A stretch of 64,000 nucleotides of DNA from Magnetospirillum sp902729445. Its GTDB lineage: Bacteria > Pseudomonadota > Alphaproteobacteria > Rhodospirillales > Magnetospirillaceae. The stretch lies in the NCBI RefSeq assembly GCF_902729445.1, contig NZ_CACVCE010000001.1, positions 62,001 through 126,000 on the forward strand, in the 5' to 3' direction. The notes beneath the pieces are model-generated. The model was not told the DNA's origin, did no database searches, and saw only the letters and a program-made list of their open reading frames with translations. The stretch's first letter is position 1. The number at the start of each line of letters is the position of its first letter. Positions 24,890-33,058 of this stretch are shown here, one piece after another. A program made the position numbers and the translations under genes.

Positions 24890-26850
24890 GCCGCCCTCGT
24901 CGGCAGCGAGAAGCAGAACACGCTGCCGCCCGACGGATTGGGCTCGAACCACAATCGTCCGCGATGGAACTCGATGATCGAGCGGCAGATGTTGAGCCCC
25001 ATTCCCATGCCCTCGTCCTTGGTGGTGAAAAACGGCTGGAACAAGCTGTCGGCGGCGTCGGCGGCGATGCCCGGCCCATGGTCGGCCACCTTGACCACCG
25101 CGTGATCATCCGCCGCCTCGACGGTGATGACAAGGGGGGCGCCGGAATGGTCGGCGTGGCTCATCGCCTCGATCCCATTCCGGACCAGGTTCAGCATCAC
25201 CTGTTCCAGCAAGATGCGGTCGGCCTCGACCTGCGGGTCGGCGCCGGCCAGGGCGACCTGGATGGGGATGCCGCGCTGTCGGGCGTCGAACTCGATGAAG
25301 CCGACCGAATCCTCGATCACCTGATTGAGCGCGCAGGCGTTCAGCCGGGGCTCGGACTTTCGGACGAAATCGTGGACGCGGCGGATGATCTGGCCGGCCC
25401 GCTGGGCCTGCTGGCCGACCTTGGCGAGCGCCGGGCGCAGGTCTTCGCGCTCGAAGCGCGGGCTGTCCAGTCGGTTCAGGCAGCCGGCGGTGTAGCTGGC
25501 GATGGCCGACAGCGGCTGGTTCAATTCGTGCGCCAGCGTCGAGGCCATCTCGCCCATGGTGATCAGTCGGGCGGTGCGCTGCAATTGCTCTTGCTGCTGT
25601 CGGGCCATTTCCTGGGCGCGCTTTCGTTCGGTGACGTCCAGGACCGAGGCCATCCAGCCGGTCTGGCGCCCATCGGCGCCGATCAACGGCGCTTCATAGA
25701 CCAGGGCCCAGAACGGCTCGCCATTCTTGCGGCGGAACTGGATCTCGAAGCCGTCGGGGGGGGCGTCGCCGGCCATGACCCGGCGGTGCATCTCCATGGT
25801 CTGGTCGAATTCCTCGGGCAGCCAATAGGGCATCGGCGGCGCGGTGCCGACCAACTCGGCGGCGCTCCAGCCGACCATCTGGCAGAAGGCCGGATTGACA
25901 TAGGTGATGCGGCCGTCCAAATCGCGGGCCCGCATGCCGACCGTCAGCGAATCCTCCATGGCCTTTCTGAAGGCGTGCTCGGCCAGCAGTGCCTGTTCGG
26001 CCGCCTGGCGCCGCTGCACGCTGCGACGCAGTAGCCACAGGCTGAAGGCCGCCACCACCGCCAGGGTGAAGATCGCCGCCGCCAGGATGTTGCGCACCAG
26101 GTTGGTGGCGCTGCGATAGACGGTGGCGACCACCGCGACGCCTTGTCCCGGCGGGTTCAGCCCGACCTGATGGGACGGGCCGGGCTGGAACAGATCGACG
26201 CCGGTCTTGGTGCCCAGCACCGCGCCGCCGGCATCGACCAACTCGACCTTGTATTTCTCGGCGACCCACCATGGCACCAGATGGGTCAGCAGGCCCTCGG
26301 TGGCGAAGATGCCGACGATCGTGCCTGCGAACTGGCGATGGCGATAGACCGGCACATGCACCTCGAACACCGGCCCGCGCCCCGGCGCGATGAAGGACCC
26401 GGTCCAGGCGGCGCGGCCGACCGAGCGGGCCAGCGAGAAGGCGGTCCACCACGGCGCCGTCTCGTCGGGCGGATAGCCGTAAGGGTCGCCCTCGGCCGGC
26501 GGCATCGCCAGGATCGCGCGGCCGGATTCGTCGCGCAGCAAGATGCGGTCGATTTCCTTGTTGTTGGCGACCAGGGCGCGGGCGCTGACCGCGAACCCGT
26601 CGGGCGACAACGTGCCGCGCTCGAGGTCGGTGGCCATCTGGGCCAGCTTTTCCTCGGCCGAGGTCAGGTGGAAATGGATGTTCTGCTCGACCCACAAGAT
26701 GTCCTTGATCAGGGTCAGCCGTTCCTCTTCCAGTTCGGTGCGCTGCAACACCCACAGCAGCACGCCTAGCAGCATGACCACCAGGGCCATCGCCGCGATC
26801 GGCATGGTCTGCAGAAAAGTCCGGCCAATCAAGGGGTTGCGCGCGTTCAT
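24886..26850 (-). CDS. dctS: C4-dicarboxylate sensor histidine kinase DctS
   Basis: A 654-residue kinase. TM1 is about 14-35, a periplasmic PDC/Cache-like sensor (about 38-255) includes YPPDETAPWW and VFEVHVPVYRHRQFAGTIVG, and TM2 is about 262-284. A PAS domain spans about 297-415, ending SVLDVTERKRAQE. The kinase has H441 in LAHELNQPLSAIASY, N-box LNLVRNGIEAM and G-box GMGLNICRSI. It is divergent from dctP by 107 bp. By analogy with R. capsulatus it senses periplasmic C4-dicarboxylates and activates dctPQM through DctR. The ligand itself is not shown by sequence. Confidence 0.88.
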   Translation of the reverse strand: MNARNPLIGRTFLQTMPIAAMALVVMLLGVLLWVLQRTELEEERLTLIKDILWVEQNIHFHLTSAEEKLAQMATDLERGTLSPDGFAVSARALVANNKEIDRILLRDESGRAILAMPPAEGDPYGYPPDETAPWWTAFSLARSVGRAAWTGSFIAPGRGPVFEVHVPVYRHRQFAGTIVGIFATEGLLTHLVPWWVAEKYKVELVDAGGAVLGTKTGVDLFQPGPSHQVGLNPPGQGVAVVATVYRSATNLVRNILAAAIFTLAVVAAFSLWLLRRSVQRRQAAEQALLAEHAFRKAMEDSLTVGMRARDLDGRITYVNPAFCQMVGWSAAELVGTAPPMPYWLPEEFDQTMEMHRRVMAGDAPPDGFEIQFRRKNGEPFWALVYEAPLIGADGRQTGWMASVLDVTERKRAQEMARQQQEQLQRTARLITMGEMASTLAHELNQPLSAIASYTAGCLNRLDSPRFEREDLRPALAKVGQQAQRAGQIIRRVHDFVRKSEPRLNACALNQVIEDSVGFIEFDARQRGIPIQVALAGADPQVEADRILLEQVMLNLVRNGIEAMSHADHSGAPLVITVEAADDHAVVKVADHGPGIAADAADSLFQPFFTTKDEGMGMGLNICRSIIEFHRGRLWFEPNPSGGSVFCFSLPTRAA

Positions 26851-26957
26851 CCGGAATCAAGGCCCGTGTTCGGATATCCACAATAGCTCAAGCGGCGAAA
26901 CTTAAGAACAATCGGCGGCGATAATCAGTCCAATTCAGTCCCGGGAGGACGTGCCCC

Positions 26958-27971
26958 ATGAATTTTCGTACCCTTCTTTGCTGCGCGGTCGCAGGCGTGA
27001 TCGCCGCCGGCTCGGCCATGGCCCAGCAGGCCCAGCCCATCGTCATCAAGTTCAGCCACGTCGTCGCGGTCGACACGCCCAAGGGCAAGGCTGCCGAGAT
27101 GTTCAAGAAGCTGGCCGAGGAACGCACCAAGGGCAAGGTCAAGGTCGAGGTCTTCCCGAACAGCCAGCTCTATAAGGACAAGGAAGAGATGGAGGCCCTG
27201 CAGCTGGGCGCCGTCCAGATGCTGGCCCCGTCGCTCGCCAAGTTCGGCCCGCTGGGCGTCAAGGAATTCGAGGTGTTCGACCTGCCCTATATCTTCCCGT
27301 CGAAGGAAGTGCTGCGCGCGGTCACCGAAGGCCCGGTCGGCCAGGGTCTTTTGCGCAAGCTCGAGACCAAGGGCATCCTGGGTCTGGCCTATTGGGACAA
27401 CGGCTTCAAGATCATGAGCGCCAACAAGCCGATCCATAAGCCCGAGGATCTGAAGGGCCAGAAGATGCGCATCCAGTCGTCGAAGGTGCTGGATGCCGAA
27501 ATGCGCGCCCTGCAGGCGCTGCCGCAATCCATGGCCTTCTCGGAAGTCTATCAGGCGCTGCAGACCGGCGTCGTCGATGGCACCGAGAACCCGCCCAGCA
27601 ACATGTTCACCCAGAAGATGCACGAAGTGCAAAAGCACGCGACCGTCACCAATCACGGCTATCTGGGCTATGCGGTGATCGTCAACAAGAAGTTCTGGGA
27701 AGGCCTGCCGACCGACATCCGCGCGGTTCTGGAAGGGGCCATGAACGAATCGACCCGCTTCGCCAACGCCATCGCGCTGCAGGAAAACGAGGACGCGCTG
27801 GCCGCCATGAAGGCTTCGGGCAAGACCGACTTCTACACCCCCACCGCCGACGAAGTCACCGCCTGGCGCAAGGCCCTGCTGCCGGTCCACAAGGACATGG
27901 AAAGCCGCGTCGGCAAGGAAACCATCGAGGCGGTCTACAAGGAAGCCGCCAAGCTGGGCTTCAAGAACTGA
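26958..27971 (+). CDS. dctP: TRAP transporter C4-dicarboxylate-binding protein DctP
   Basis: A 337-residue periplasmic protein with signal peptide MNFRTLLCCAVAGVIAAGSA, cut near AMA-QQ, and a strong GGGAGGA ribosome site. Family features are IKFSHVVAVDTPKGKAAEMF, LKGQKMRIQSSKVLDAEM with the carboxylate-binding Arg, and GVVDGTENPPSN. It delivers malate, succinate or fumarate-like acids to DctQM. A stable hairpin follows its stop, probably to keep dctP mRNA more abundant than dctQM. Confidence 0.95.
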   Translation: MNFRTLLCCAVAGVIAAGSAMAQQAQPIVIKFSHVVAVDTPKGKAAEMFKKLAEERTKGKVKVEVFPNSQLYKDKEEMEALQLGAVQMLAPSLAKFGPLGVKEFEVFDLPYIFPSKEVLRAVTEGPVGQGLLRKLETKGILGLAYWDNGFKIMSANKPIHKPEDLKGQKMRIQSSKVLDAEMRALQALPQSMAFSEVYQALQTGVVDGTENPPSNMFTQKMHEVQKHATVTNHGYLGYAVIVNKKFWEGLPTDIRAVLEGAMNESTRFANAIALQENEDALAAMKASGKTDFYTPTADEVTAWRKALLPVHKDMESRVGKETIEAVYKEAAKLGFKN

Positions 27972-27986
27972 TTTGACGTGACAAAA

Positions 27987-28010
27987 GGGGGCGCCCACCG
28001 AGGCGCCCCC
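27987..28010 (+). promoter_or_regulatory. Intercistronic hairpin between dctP and dctQ
   Basis: Perfect 9-bp arms GGGGGCGCC (27987-27995) and GGCGCCCCC (28002-28010) enclose a 6-nt loop. No T-run follows, so it is not a classical terminator. It more likely protects the dctP message from 3' decay or partly stops transcription, raising the binding-protein to permease ratio. Confidence 0.7.
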
Positions 28011-28031
28011 GCCTTATCCACCGGAGCTTCC

Positions 28032-28733
28032 ATGCTGAAAGTCCTCGACCACCTCGAGGAAGGCTTCATTGCTTTCCTCATGGCCGCGGCGACGACCATC
28101 ATTTTCGTCGCGGTCATGCACCGATACGCCTCGGGCGTGTCGTTCCTGTACGATTATGTCGGCCATCTGGATTTTTCCTGGGCCCAGGAATTGTGCATCA
28201 TCATGTTCGTGTGGATGGCCAAGTTCGGCGCCGCTTACGGCGTGCGCACCGGCATCCATGTCGGCGTGGACGTGGTGATCAATCGGCTGGAAGCCAAGAA
28301 TCGCGGCCGCTTCATCGTGTTCGGCCTTTTGTCGGGCGCCTTGTTCACCGGCACCATCGCCCTGATGGGCGGCCATTTCGTGTGGGAAAACGGCGCCCAT
28401 TACGGCATCACCCACGCTTTGGGCATCGTCAATCCCGACCTGTACGAAGGCCCGACCACGCCGGATCTGGAATGGCAGACCTGGGTGGTCTATTCGGCCA
28501 TCCCGCTGGGCTCGTCGCTGATGTGCTTCCGCTTCCTGCAGGTCTGCTGGGCCTTTCTGCGCACCGGCGAGCTGCCGCACCACGACCACGGCCATGTCGA
28601 GGGTCTGGAGGAAGACAGCGCCGATCCGCAGCGCGCCGCCCAGGACATCAACTGGTTCGAAATGGATGACGGGTTGCATCCCAAGGACATCGCCCACCAC
28701 GAGGGCCAAGAGAACAAGGAGAAGGGCCAATGA
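28032..28733 (+). CDS. dctQ: TRAP transporter small permease DctQ
   Basis: About 233 residues from ATG 28032 (GGAG upstream). Four membrane helices are visible, starting with FIAFLMAAATTIIFVAVMHR, and the DctQ motif WAQELCIIMFVWMAKFGAAYG with GIHVGVDVV. The C-terminal 60 residues are unusually long and His/Asp-rich (HHDHGHVEG, DDGLHPKDIAHHEG), which could bind metal or interact with partners. An upstream in-frame extension lies across the hairpin and is not used. Its stop overlaps dctM by 4 nt. Confidence 0.93.
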   Translation: MLKVLDHLEEGFIAFLMAAATTIIFVAVMHRYASGVSFLYDYVGHLDFSWAQELCIIMFVWMAKFGAAYGVRTGIHVGVDVVINRLEAKNRGRFIVFGLLSGALFTGTIALMGGHFVWENGAHYGITHALGIVNPDLYEGPTTPDLEWQTWVVYSAIPLGSSLMCFRFLQVCWAFLRTGELPHHDHGHVEGLEEDSADPQRAAQDINWFEMDDGLHPKDIAHHEGQENKEKGQ

Positions 28734-30013
28734 ACGCCGCCATCATCTTCGGGCTGCTGATGGCCCTGATGCTGACCGGCATGCCCATCTCGATCTCGCT
28801 GGGCCTGACCGTTCTGACCTTCCTGTTCACCATGACCCAGGTGCCGATCGAATCGGTGGCCCTGAAGCTGTTCACCGGCATCGAGAAGTTCGAGATCATG
28901 GCGATCCCGTTCTTCATCCTGGCCGGTAACTTCCTGACCCATGGCGGCGTGGCGCGTCGCATGATCAACTTCGCCACGGCGATGGTCGGTCACTGGCATG
29001 GCGGCCTGGCCTTGGCCGGCGTCATGGCCTGCGCCCTGTTCGCCGCCGTGTCGGGCTCGTCGCCGGCCACCGTGGTCGCCATCGGCTCGATCATCCTGCC
29101 GGCCATGGTCAAGCAGGGCTTCCCGAAAAGCTTCGGTGCCGGCGTCATCACCACGTCGGGCGCGCTGGGCATCCTGATCCCGCCGTCGCTGGTGATGGTG
29201 ATGTACGCGGTCGCCACCAACACCTCGGTCGGCGCGCTGTTCATGGCCGGCGTCATTCCCGGTCTGGTGCTGGCCTTCCTGCTGGGTTTGACCACCTGGT
29301 GGATCGCCCGCAAGAACAATTATCCGCGCCTGCCCAAGGCCGACTTCAAGCAGCGTCTGGGGACGCTGAAGGAAGCCATCTGGGGCCTGATGCTGATCGT
29401 CATCGTCATCGGCGGCATCTATACCGGCGTGTTCACGCCGACCGAAGCGGCGGCGATGAGCGCGGTCTATGCCTTCATCATCGCGGTGTTCGTCTATAAG
29501 GACATGCCGCTGAAGGGCGTGCCGAAGATCCTGCTGTCGTCGGCGTCGATGTCGGCGATGCTTTTGTACATCATCACCAACGCCGTGCTGTTTTCCTTCG
29601 TGCTGGCCAACGAGAACATCCCGCAGGCCATCGCCGATTGGATCGTCGGCATGGATCTGGGCATCATCGCCTTCCTGCTGGTGGTCAACGTCTTGCTGCT
29701 GGCCGCCGGCAACTTCATGGAACCCAGCTCGATCGTGCTGATCATGGCCCCGATCCTGTTCCCGGTGGCCATGAAGCTGGGCATCGACCCGGTCCATTTC
29801 GGCATCCTGATCGTCGTCAACATGGAAGTCGGCATGTGCCACCCGCCGGTGGGCCTGAACCTCTATGTCGCTTCCGGCATCACCAAGATGGGCATTTCCG
29901 AGCTGACGGTGGCGGTGCTGCCGTGGCTGTTGACCATGCTGGGCTTCCTGATCGTGGTGACCTATTGGCCGCCGCTGACCATCTGGCTGCCGAAGATATT
30001 GGGTGTCATGTAA
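28730..30013 (+). CDS. dctM: TRAP transporter large permease DctM
   Basis: A 427-residue permease with about 12 membrane helices. DctM signatures include IPFFILAGNFLTHGGVARRM, AAVSGSSPATVVAIGSI, TSGALGILIPPSLVMVMY, and a C-terminal VNMEVGMCHPPVGLNLYV. It forms the transport channel with DctQ, probably a Na+-coupled importer of C4-dicarboxylates. Its ATG overlaps the dctQ stop (ATGA). A terminator follows after 22 bp, so dctPQM ends here. Confidence 0.95.
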   Translation: MNAAIIFGLLMALMLTGMPISISLGLTVLTFLFTMTQVPIESVALKLFTGIEKFEIMAIPFFILAGNFLTHGGVARRMINFATAMVGHWHGGLALAGVMACALFAAVSGSSPATVVAIGSIILPAMVKQGFPKSFGAGVITTSGALGILIPPSLVMVMYAVATNTSVGALFMAGVIPGLVLAFLLGLTTWWIARKNNYPRLPKADFKQRLGTLKEAIWGLMLIVIVIGGIYTGVFTPTEAAAMSAVYAFIIAVFVYKDMPLKGVPKILLSSASMSAMLLYIITNAVLFSFVLANENIPQAIADWIVGMDLGIIAFLLVVNVLLLAAGNFMEPSSIVLIMAPILFPVAMKLGIDPVHFGILIVVNMEVGMCHPPVGLNLYVASGITKMGISELTVAVLPWLLTMLGFLIVVTYWPPLTIWLPKILGVM

Positions 30014-30035
30014 GGAATTTGACCCTCACAAAACT

Positions 30036-30069
30036 GGGCCGATCCGTTAGGATCGGCCCATCTTCTTTT
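30036..30069 (+). terminator. Rho-independent terminator of dctPQM
   Basis: Perfect 10-bp stem GGGCCGATCC (30036-30045) and GGATCGGCCC (30050-30059) with loop GTTA, followed by ATCTTCTTTT. It stands 22 bp after the dctM stop and just before the CBS gene's ribosome site. Confidence 0.9.
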
Positions 30070-30082
30070 CCTGGGAGACGCC

Positions 30083-30529
30083 ATGACCTGCCAATCGATC
30101 ATCTCGGCCCCACCGGCGACCTTGGCCAAGACCGACACGGTGACCCAAGCCCTGGGGGTGCTGCTGACCCATCGGGTGCCCATGCTTCCGGTGGTGGATG
30201 CCAAGGGCCACTATGTCGGGGTGTTCGGCCTGAAGGAGGTGGTGGCCCTGGTGCTGCCCAAGGCCGCCCGGTTGGGCGAGGACCTGGGCGATCTGGGCTT
30301 CCTGTCCGATGGGCTGGCCGACCTGAGGAATCGTCTGGCGACGCAAGGCAAGGAACCGGTCGGCAAGCATGTGGCTGCGCACCGCAGCGTCGCGCCCGAG
30401 ACTCAATTGGTCGAAGCCCTGCTGTTGTTGTATCGCGGCGATTCCTTCCTGCCGGTGGTCGATGGTTCCGGCGTCCTGGTGGGGGTGGTGACCGCCGCCG
30501 ACGCCCTGACCCGCATGGCGGAGGCCTAA
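30083..30529 (+). CDS. CBS-domain protein paired with ion permease
   Basis: A 148-residue protein made of two CBS motifs: about 12-55 (HRVPMLPVVDAKGHYVGVFG) and about 98-145 (GDSFLPVVDGSGVLVGVVTA). Such pairs bind adenine nucleotides and regulate enzymes or transporters. It ends 3 nt before the permease gene, a tight coupling that points to regulation of that permease by energy state. No other domain is present. Confidence 0.88.
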   Translation: MTCQSIISAPPATLAKTDTVTQALGVLLTHRVPMLPVVDAKGHYVGVFGLKEVVALVLPKAARLGEDLGDLGFLSDGLADLRNRLATQGKEPVGKHVAAHRSVAPETQLVEALLLLYRGDSFLPVVDGSGVLVGVVTAADALTRMAEA

Positions 30530-30532
30530 GCG

Positions 30533-31879
30533 ATGCACGGTGAAACGCATGCCTGGGTGCCGCAGGTGATCTTCGGCCTGGACGCCATGTGGGTGGCCAC
30601 GTTGGTTCTGGTCGCCACCTACGCGGTGATCATCAGTGAGAAGATCAATCGCGCCGTCGTCGCCCTGATCGGGGCCGGCGCCATGATCCTGGTCGGCATC
30701 TTGAACCAAGCCGCCGCCATCGGCGGCATCGATTTCAACACCATCGCCCTGCTGGTCGGCATGATGATCGTCGTTGCCATCACCCGGCGCTGCGGGGTGT
30801 TCCAGTATGTCGCCATCTGGGCGGCCAAGAAGGCCAAGGCCGACCCGGCCGGCATCTTGTTCCTGCTGCAGATCGTGACGGCAATCTTCTCGGCGCTCCT
30901 GGACAACGTGACCACCGTGCTTTTGGTGGTGCCGGTGACCCTGGTGATCACCGAGGAACTGAAGCTGAAGCCGTGGCCGTTTCTGGTGGCGCTGATCTTC
31001 GCCTCGAACATCGGCGGTACCTCGACCCTGATCGGCGATCCGCCCAACATCCTGATCGGTTCGGCCACCGGCCTGACCTTCAACCAGTTCGTCTTCAACC
31101 TGGCGCCGGTGATCATCGTCATCCAACTGCTCACCGCCTTGCTGTTCCATGTGATGTGGGGCCGCAAGCTGCACGCCTCGGCCGAGAACCGCGCCCACGT
31201 CATGGGCTTCTCGGAGATCGAGGCCATCACCGATTTCCGCCTGCTCAAGCAGTCGATGGCGGTGCTGGCGGGGATCATCGGCGGCTTCATCGGCGCCCAT
31301 GCCCTGGGTCTGGAGCCCGGCACCATCGCCCTGTTCGGCGCTGCCGTGCTGATGCTGCTTTACTGCCTGGGCCGCGACGCCGAAAGCCAGTCGCACGAGG
31401 TGCACCACATCTTCGGCGAGGTCGAGTGGATCACCATCTTCTTCTTCATCGGCCTGTTCGTGGTGGTGCACGGCGTCGAGCGGGCCGGCGTGCTGGCCAT
31501 GCTTGCCGAGAAGCTGGTCGGCCTGACCGGCGGCGACATGCGGGTGACGGCGATCGCCATCTTGTGGGCGTCGGCGATCCTGTCGGCGGTGGTCGACAAC
31601 ATCCCGTTCGTCGCCACCATGATCCCGCTGATCAAGAGCATGGCGCCGACCTTCGGTGGCCCGGAAGCGCTTGAGCCCCTGTGGTGGTCGCTGTCCTTGG
31701 GCGCCTGCCTGGGCGGCAACGGCACCCTGGTCGGCGCGTCGGCCAACCTGACGGTGGCCGGACTGGCCGAGCGGGCCGGCCATCCGATCCGCTTCGTCCC
31801 GTTCATGAAGGTGGCGTTCGGCCTGATGCTGCTGTCGATCGCCATCGCCAACGTCTATCTGCTGATCAGGTACGTTTGA
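30533..31879 (+). CDS. ArsB/NhaD (IT superfamily) ion permease
   Basis: A 448-residue membrane protein with about 11-12 helices. Characteristic stretches are GIDFNTIALLVGMMIVVAIT, ALLDNVTTVLLVVPVTLVI, FASNIGGTSTLIGDPPNILI, and a repeat in the second half, SAVVDNIPFVATMIPL with LGGNGTLVGASAN. These DN and GDPPN motifs define the ArsB/NhaD/P-protein group, which includes Na+/H+ antiporters and arsenite pumps. With no ars genes nearby, an NhaD-like sodium or anion transporter is likelier. Its partner is the CBS protein just upstream. Confidence 0.85.
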   Translation: MHGETHAWVPQVIFGLDAMWVATLVLVATYAVIISEKINRAVVALIGAGAMILVGILNQAAAIGGIDFNTIALLVGMMIVVAITRRCGVFQYVAIWAAKKAKADPAGILFLLQIVTAIFSALLDNVTTVLLVVPVTLVITEELKLKPWPFLVALIFASNIGGTSTLIGDPPNILIGSATGLTFNQFVFNLAPVIIVIQLLTALLFHVMWGRKLHASAENRAHVMGFSEIEAITDFRLLKQSMAVLAGIIGGFIGAHALGLEPGTIALFGAAVLMLLYCLGRDAESQSHEVHHIFGEVEWITIFFFIGLFVVVHGVERAGVLAMLAEKLVGLTGGDMRVTAIAILWASAILSAVVDNIPFVATMIPLIKSMAPTFGGPEALEPLWWSLSLGACLGGNGTLVGASANLTVAGLAERAGHPIRFVPFMKVAFGLMLLSIAIANVYLLIRYV

Positions 31880-31902
31880 TGCTGCCCTGAAATCGCCTTG
31901 TT

Positions 31903-31943
31903 CCCGGGACCTTTCCGCCATCATCGGCGTCTAAGGTCCCGGG
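31903..31943. repeat. 11-bp perfect inverted repeat upstream of a small ORF
   Basis: CCCGGGACCTT (31903-31913) and AAGGTCCCGGG (31933-31943) pair perfectly around a 19-nt loop. No T-run follows on either strand. It sits 24 bp after the permease stop and 66 bp before a small coding region, so it may be a weak terminator, a structured leader or an operator. Confidence 0.6.
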
Positions 31944-32008
31944 CATGGCGAGGTTCGCGCCGCTTCGCCGGGGATCACCCCCGCACCAGGCGCCAGGACA
32001 AGGACATC

Positions 32009-32128
32009 ATGTCGAGCAAGAGTGTCGAACCCGTCAAGCCCGCCACCACCGAAGCCCAGCCCGAGGTCAAGGCCGAGACCGCCGAGCAATCCCGTCGCCG
32101 CCGCGCCGGCATCGCCTGCTTTCTGTGA
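32009..32128 (+). CDS. Small 39-residue peptide, unknown
   Basis: The ATG at 32009 follows an AAGGA ribosome site at ideal distance. The product is polar and acidic for about 27 residues (rich in E, K, P, T, A), then has RRRR and ends AGIACFL. The only cysteine is third from the end. This two-part layout, a charged leader, an arginine patch and a short hydrophobic Cys-containing tail, recalls processed or modified peptides, but no family is recognised. No modification enzyme is next to it. Codon use fits the genome. It may also be a chance ORF. Confidence 0.45.
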   Translation: MSSKSVEPVKPATTEAQPEVKAETAEQSRRRRAGIACFL

Positions 32129-32140
32129 CGGTCTAAACGC

Positions 32141-32551
32141 TCAGGCCTGCGGCTGGCTGTGCCACCAGATGCGGGCCTCGGCGCACAAGCCATCCTTGAA
32201 GGTGGCGACAAGCATGCCGTCCAGGACCATCCGGGGCAGGGGATCGCCGGGCTGGCGCGACACCAAATTGGTGCCGGTGGACTTGGCCCAGATCTGGAAC
32301 AGGTCTTCCGACGCCACCTGATAGGTGGTGTGCCAATGGGCGATCCCCGCACCCAGGATTTCGAAGGTGACCTGCACGTCTTCCTGCAACTGCACCCGCT
32401 TCCAATATTCCATCAGCTGGGCGCTGCCCTGCTGAACCTGGAAGGGGGTGTTGTGGTAGCGTCCGTCGGGATGGAACAGGGCGGCGAACAGGGCCGGGTC
32501 GCGGGCTTCCCAGGCGGCCTTGTAGCCTTGCATGAAGCGTTCGATGTCCAT
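32141..32551 (-). CDS. NTF2-like/SnoaL-type protein
   Basis: A 136-residue protein from ATG 32551 (MDIERFMQGYKAAWEARD). The pattern AWEARDPALFAALFHPDGRYHN, a central IAHWHTTYQV and a final FKDGLCAEARIWWHSQ match the cone-shaped NTF2/SnoaL fold. The fold binds small hydrophobic molecules or acts as an isomerase, cyclase or hydrolase. No specific reaction can be inferred. It lies 17 bp downstream of another small gene on the same strand, likely an operon. Confidence 0.8.
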   Translation of the reverse strand: MDIERFMQGYKAAWEARDPALFAALFHPDGRYHNTPFQVQQGSAQLMEYWKRVQLQEDVQVTFEILGAGIAHWHTTYQVASEDLFQIWAKSTGTNLVSRQPGDPLPRMVLDGMLVATFKDGLCAEARIWWHSQPQA

Positions 32552-32568
32552 CCCCAACCTCTCCTTGG

Positions 32569-32973
32569 TCAATTCATCCGTTCGCGGGCCTTGGCCTCGC
32601 ATTGCAGCATCCAGGCCAGCCTTTCGGCGCGATAGCGCTGGGCGGCCGCCTGGTCGCGTTCCTCTTGTTCGGCGCCGCCGCGCGACAGCCGATTCAAGTG
32701 GGCGTCCAGCGCCGAACGTTCCTTTTCCTGGGCTTCCTTGGCCAGATCCAATTTGGCCGGCAGCGCCAGCAGGCGGTCGCGCTCGGCGGCCAGCAGACGC
32801 TGTTGGGCCTGCCAGAAATCGCCGCCGTGAACCAGGGCGGCGACATGGGCGGTCCCCAGCGGCTGGCAATTCTTGTCGACGGCGATTTCGTCGGGGACGC
32901 TGGCGGCCCACACCAATACCGCCGCCAGGCCGCCAAGGCCGATGAACAGGACCGAGCGAGGAGACAGGGGCAT
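32569..32973 (-). CDS. Membrane-anchored coiled-coil protein, unknown
   Basis: About 134 residues from ATG 32973 (AGGGAAG upstream). One N-terminal hydrophobic helix (RSVLFIGLGGLAAVLVWAA, about 7-25) would anchor or export it. The region from about 55 to 125 is very rich in Ala, Glu, Arg, Gln and Leu, with a likely long helix or coiled coil (QQRLLAAERDRLLALPAKL). Cysteines occur at about position 36 and near the end (LQCEAKARERMN). No family recognised. Followed by the NTF2-like gene. Confidence 0.7.
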   Translation of the reverse strand: MPLSPRSVLFIGLGGLAAVLVWAASVPDEIAVDKNCQPLGTAHVAALVHGGDFWQAQQRLLAAERDRLLALPAKLDLAKEAQEKERSALDAHLNRLSRGGAEQEERDQAAAQRYRAERLAWMLQCEAKARERMN

Positions 32974-33020
32974 CGGATCACTTCCCTGGGAAGACCTGCC
33001 CCAGTCTACTCCGGACCCCA

Positions 33021-33058
33021 GAAAACGGAAACGCCGCTTTGTTAGAAGCGGCGTTTCC
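33021..33058 (-). terminator. Strong hairpin, probable minus-strand terminator
   Basis: Perfect 13-bp stem: GGAAACGCCGCTT (33027-33039) and AAGCGGCGTTTCC (33046-33058), loop of 6 nt. Read on the minus strand it is followed by GTTTTC, so it suits minus-strand termination. No annotated gene ends there. It may close a small transcript from the AT-rich region to its right, or simply insulate the gene at 32973. Confidence 0.65.

Noticed and set aside
27978..28031. An earlier start for DctQ.
   Set aside because: It would translate through a stable hairpin; the start at 28032 has its own GGAG site and fits the family.
31903..31943. The inverted repeat as a normal terminator of the permease gene.
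   Set aside because: The 19-nt loop and lack of a T-run make it a poor Rho-independent terminator, so it is listed as a repeat of unknown role.
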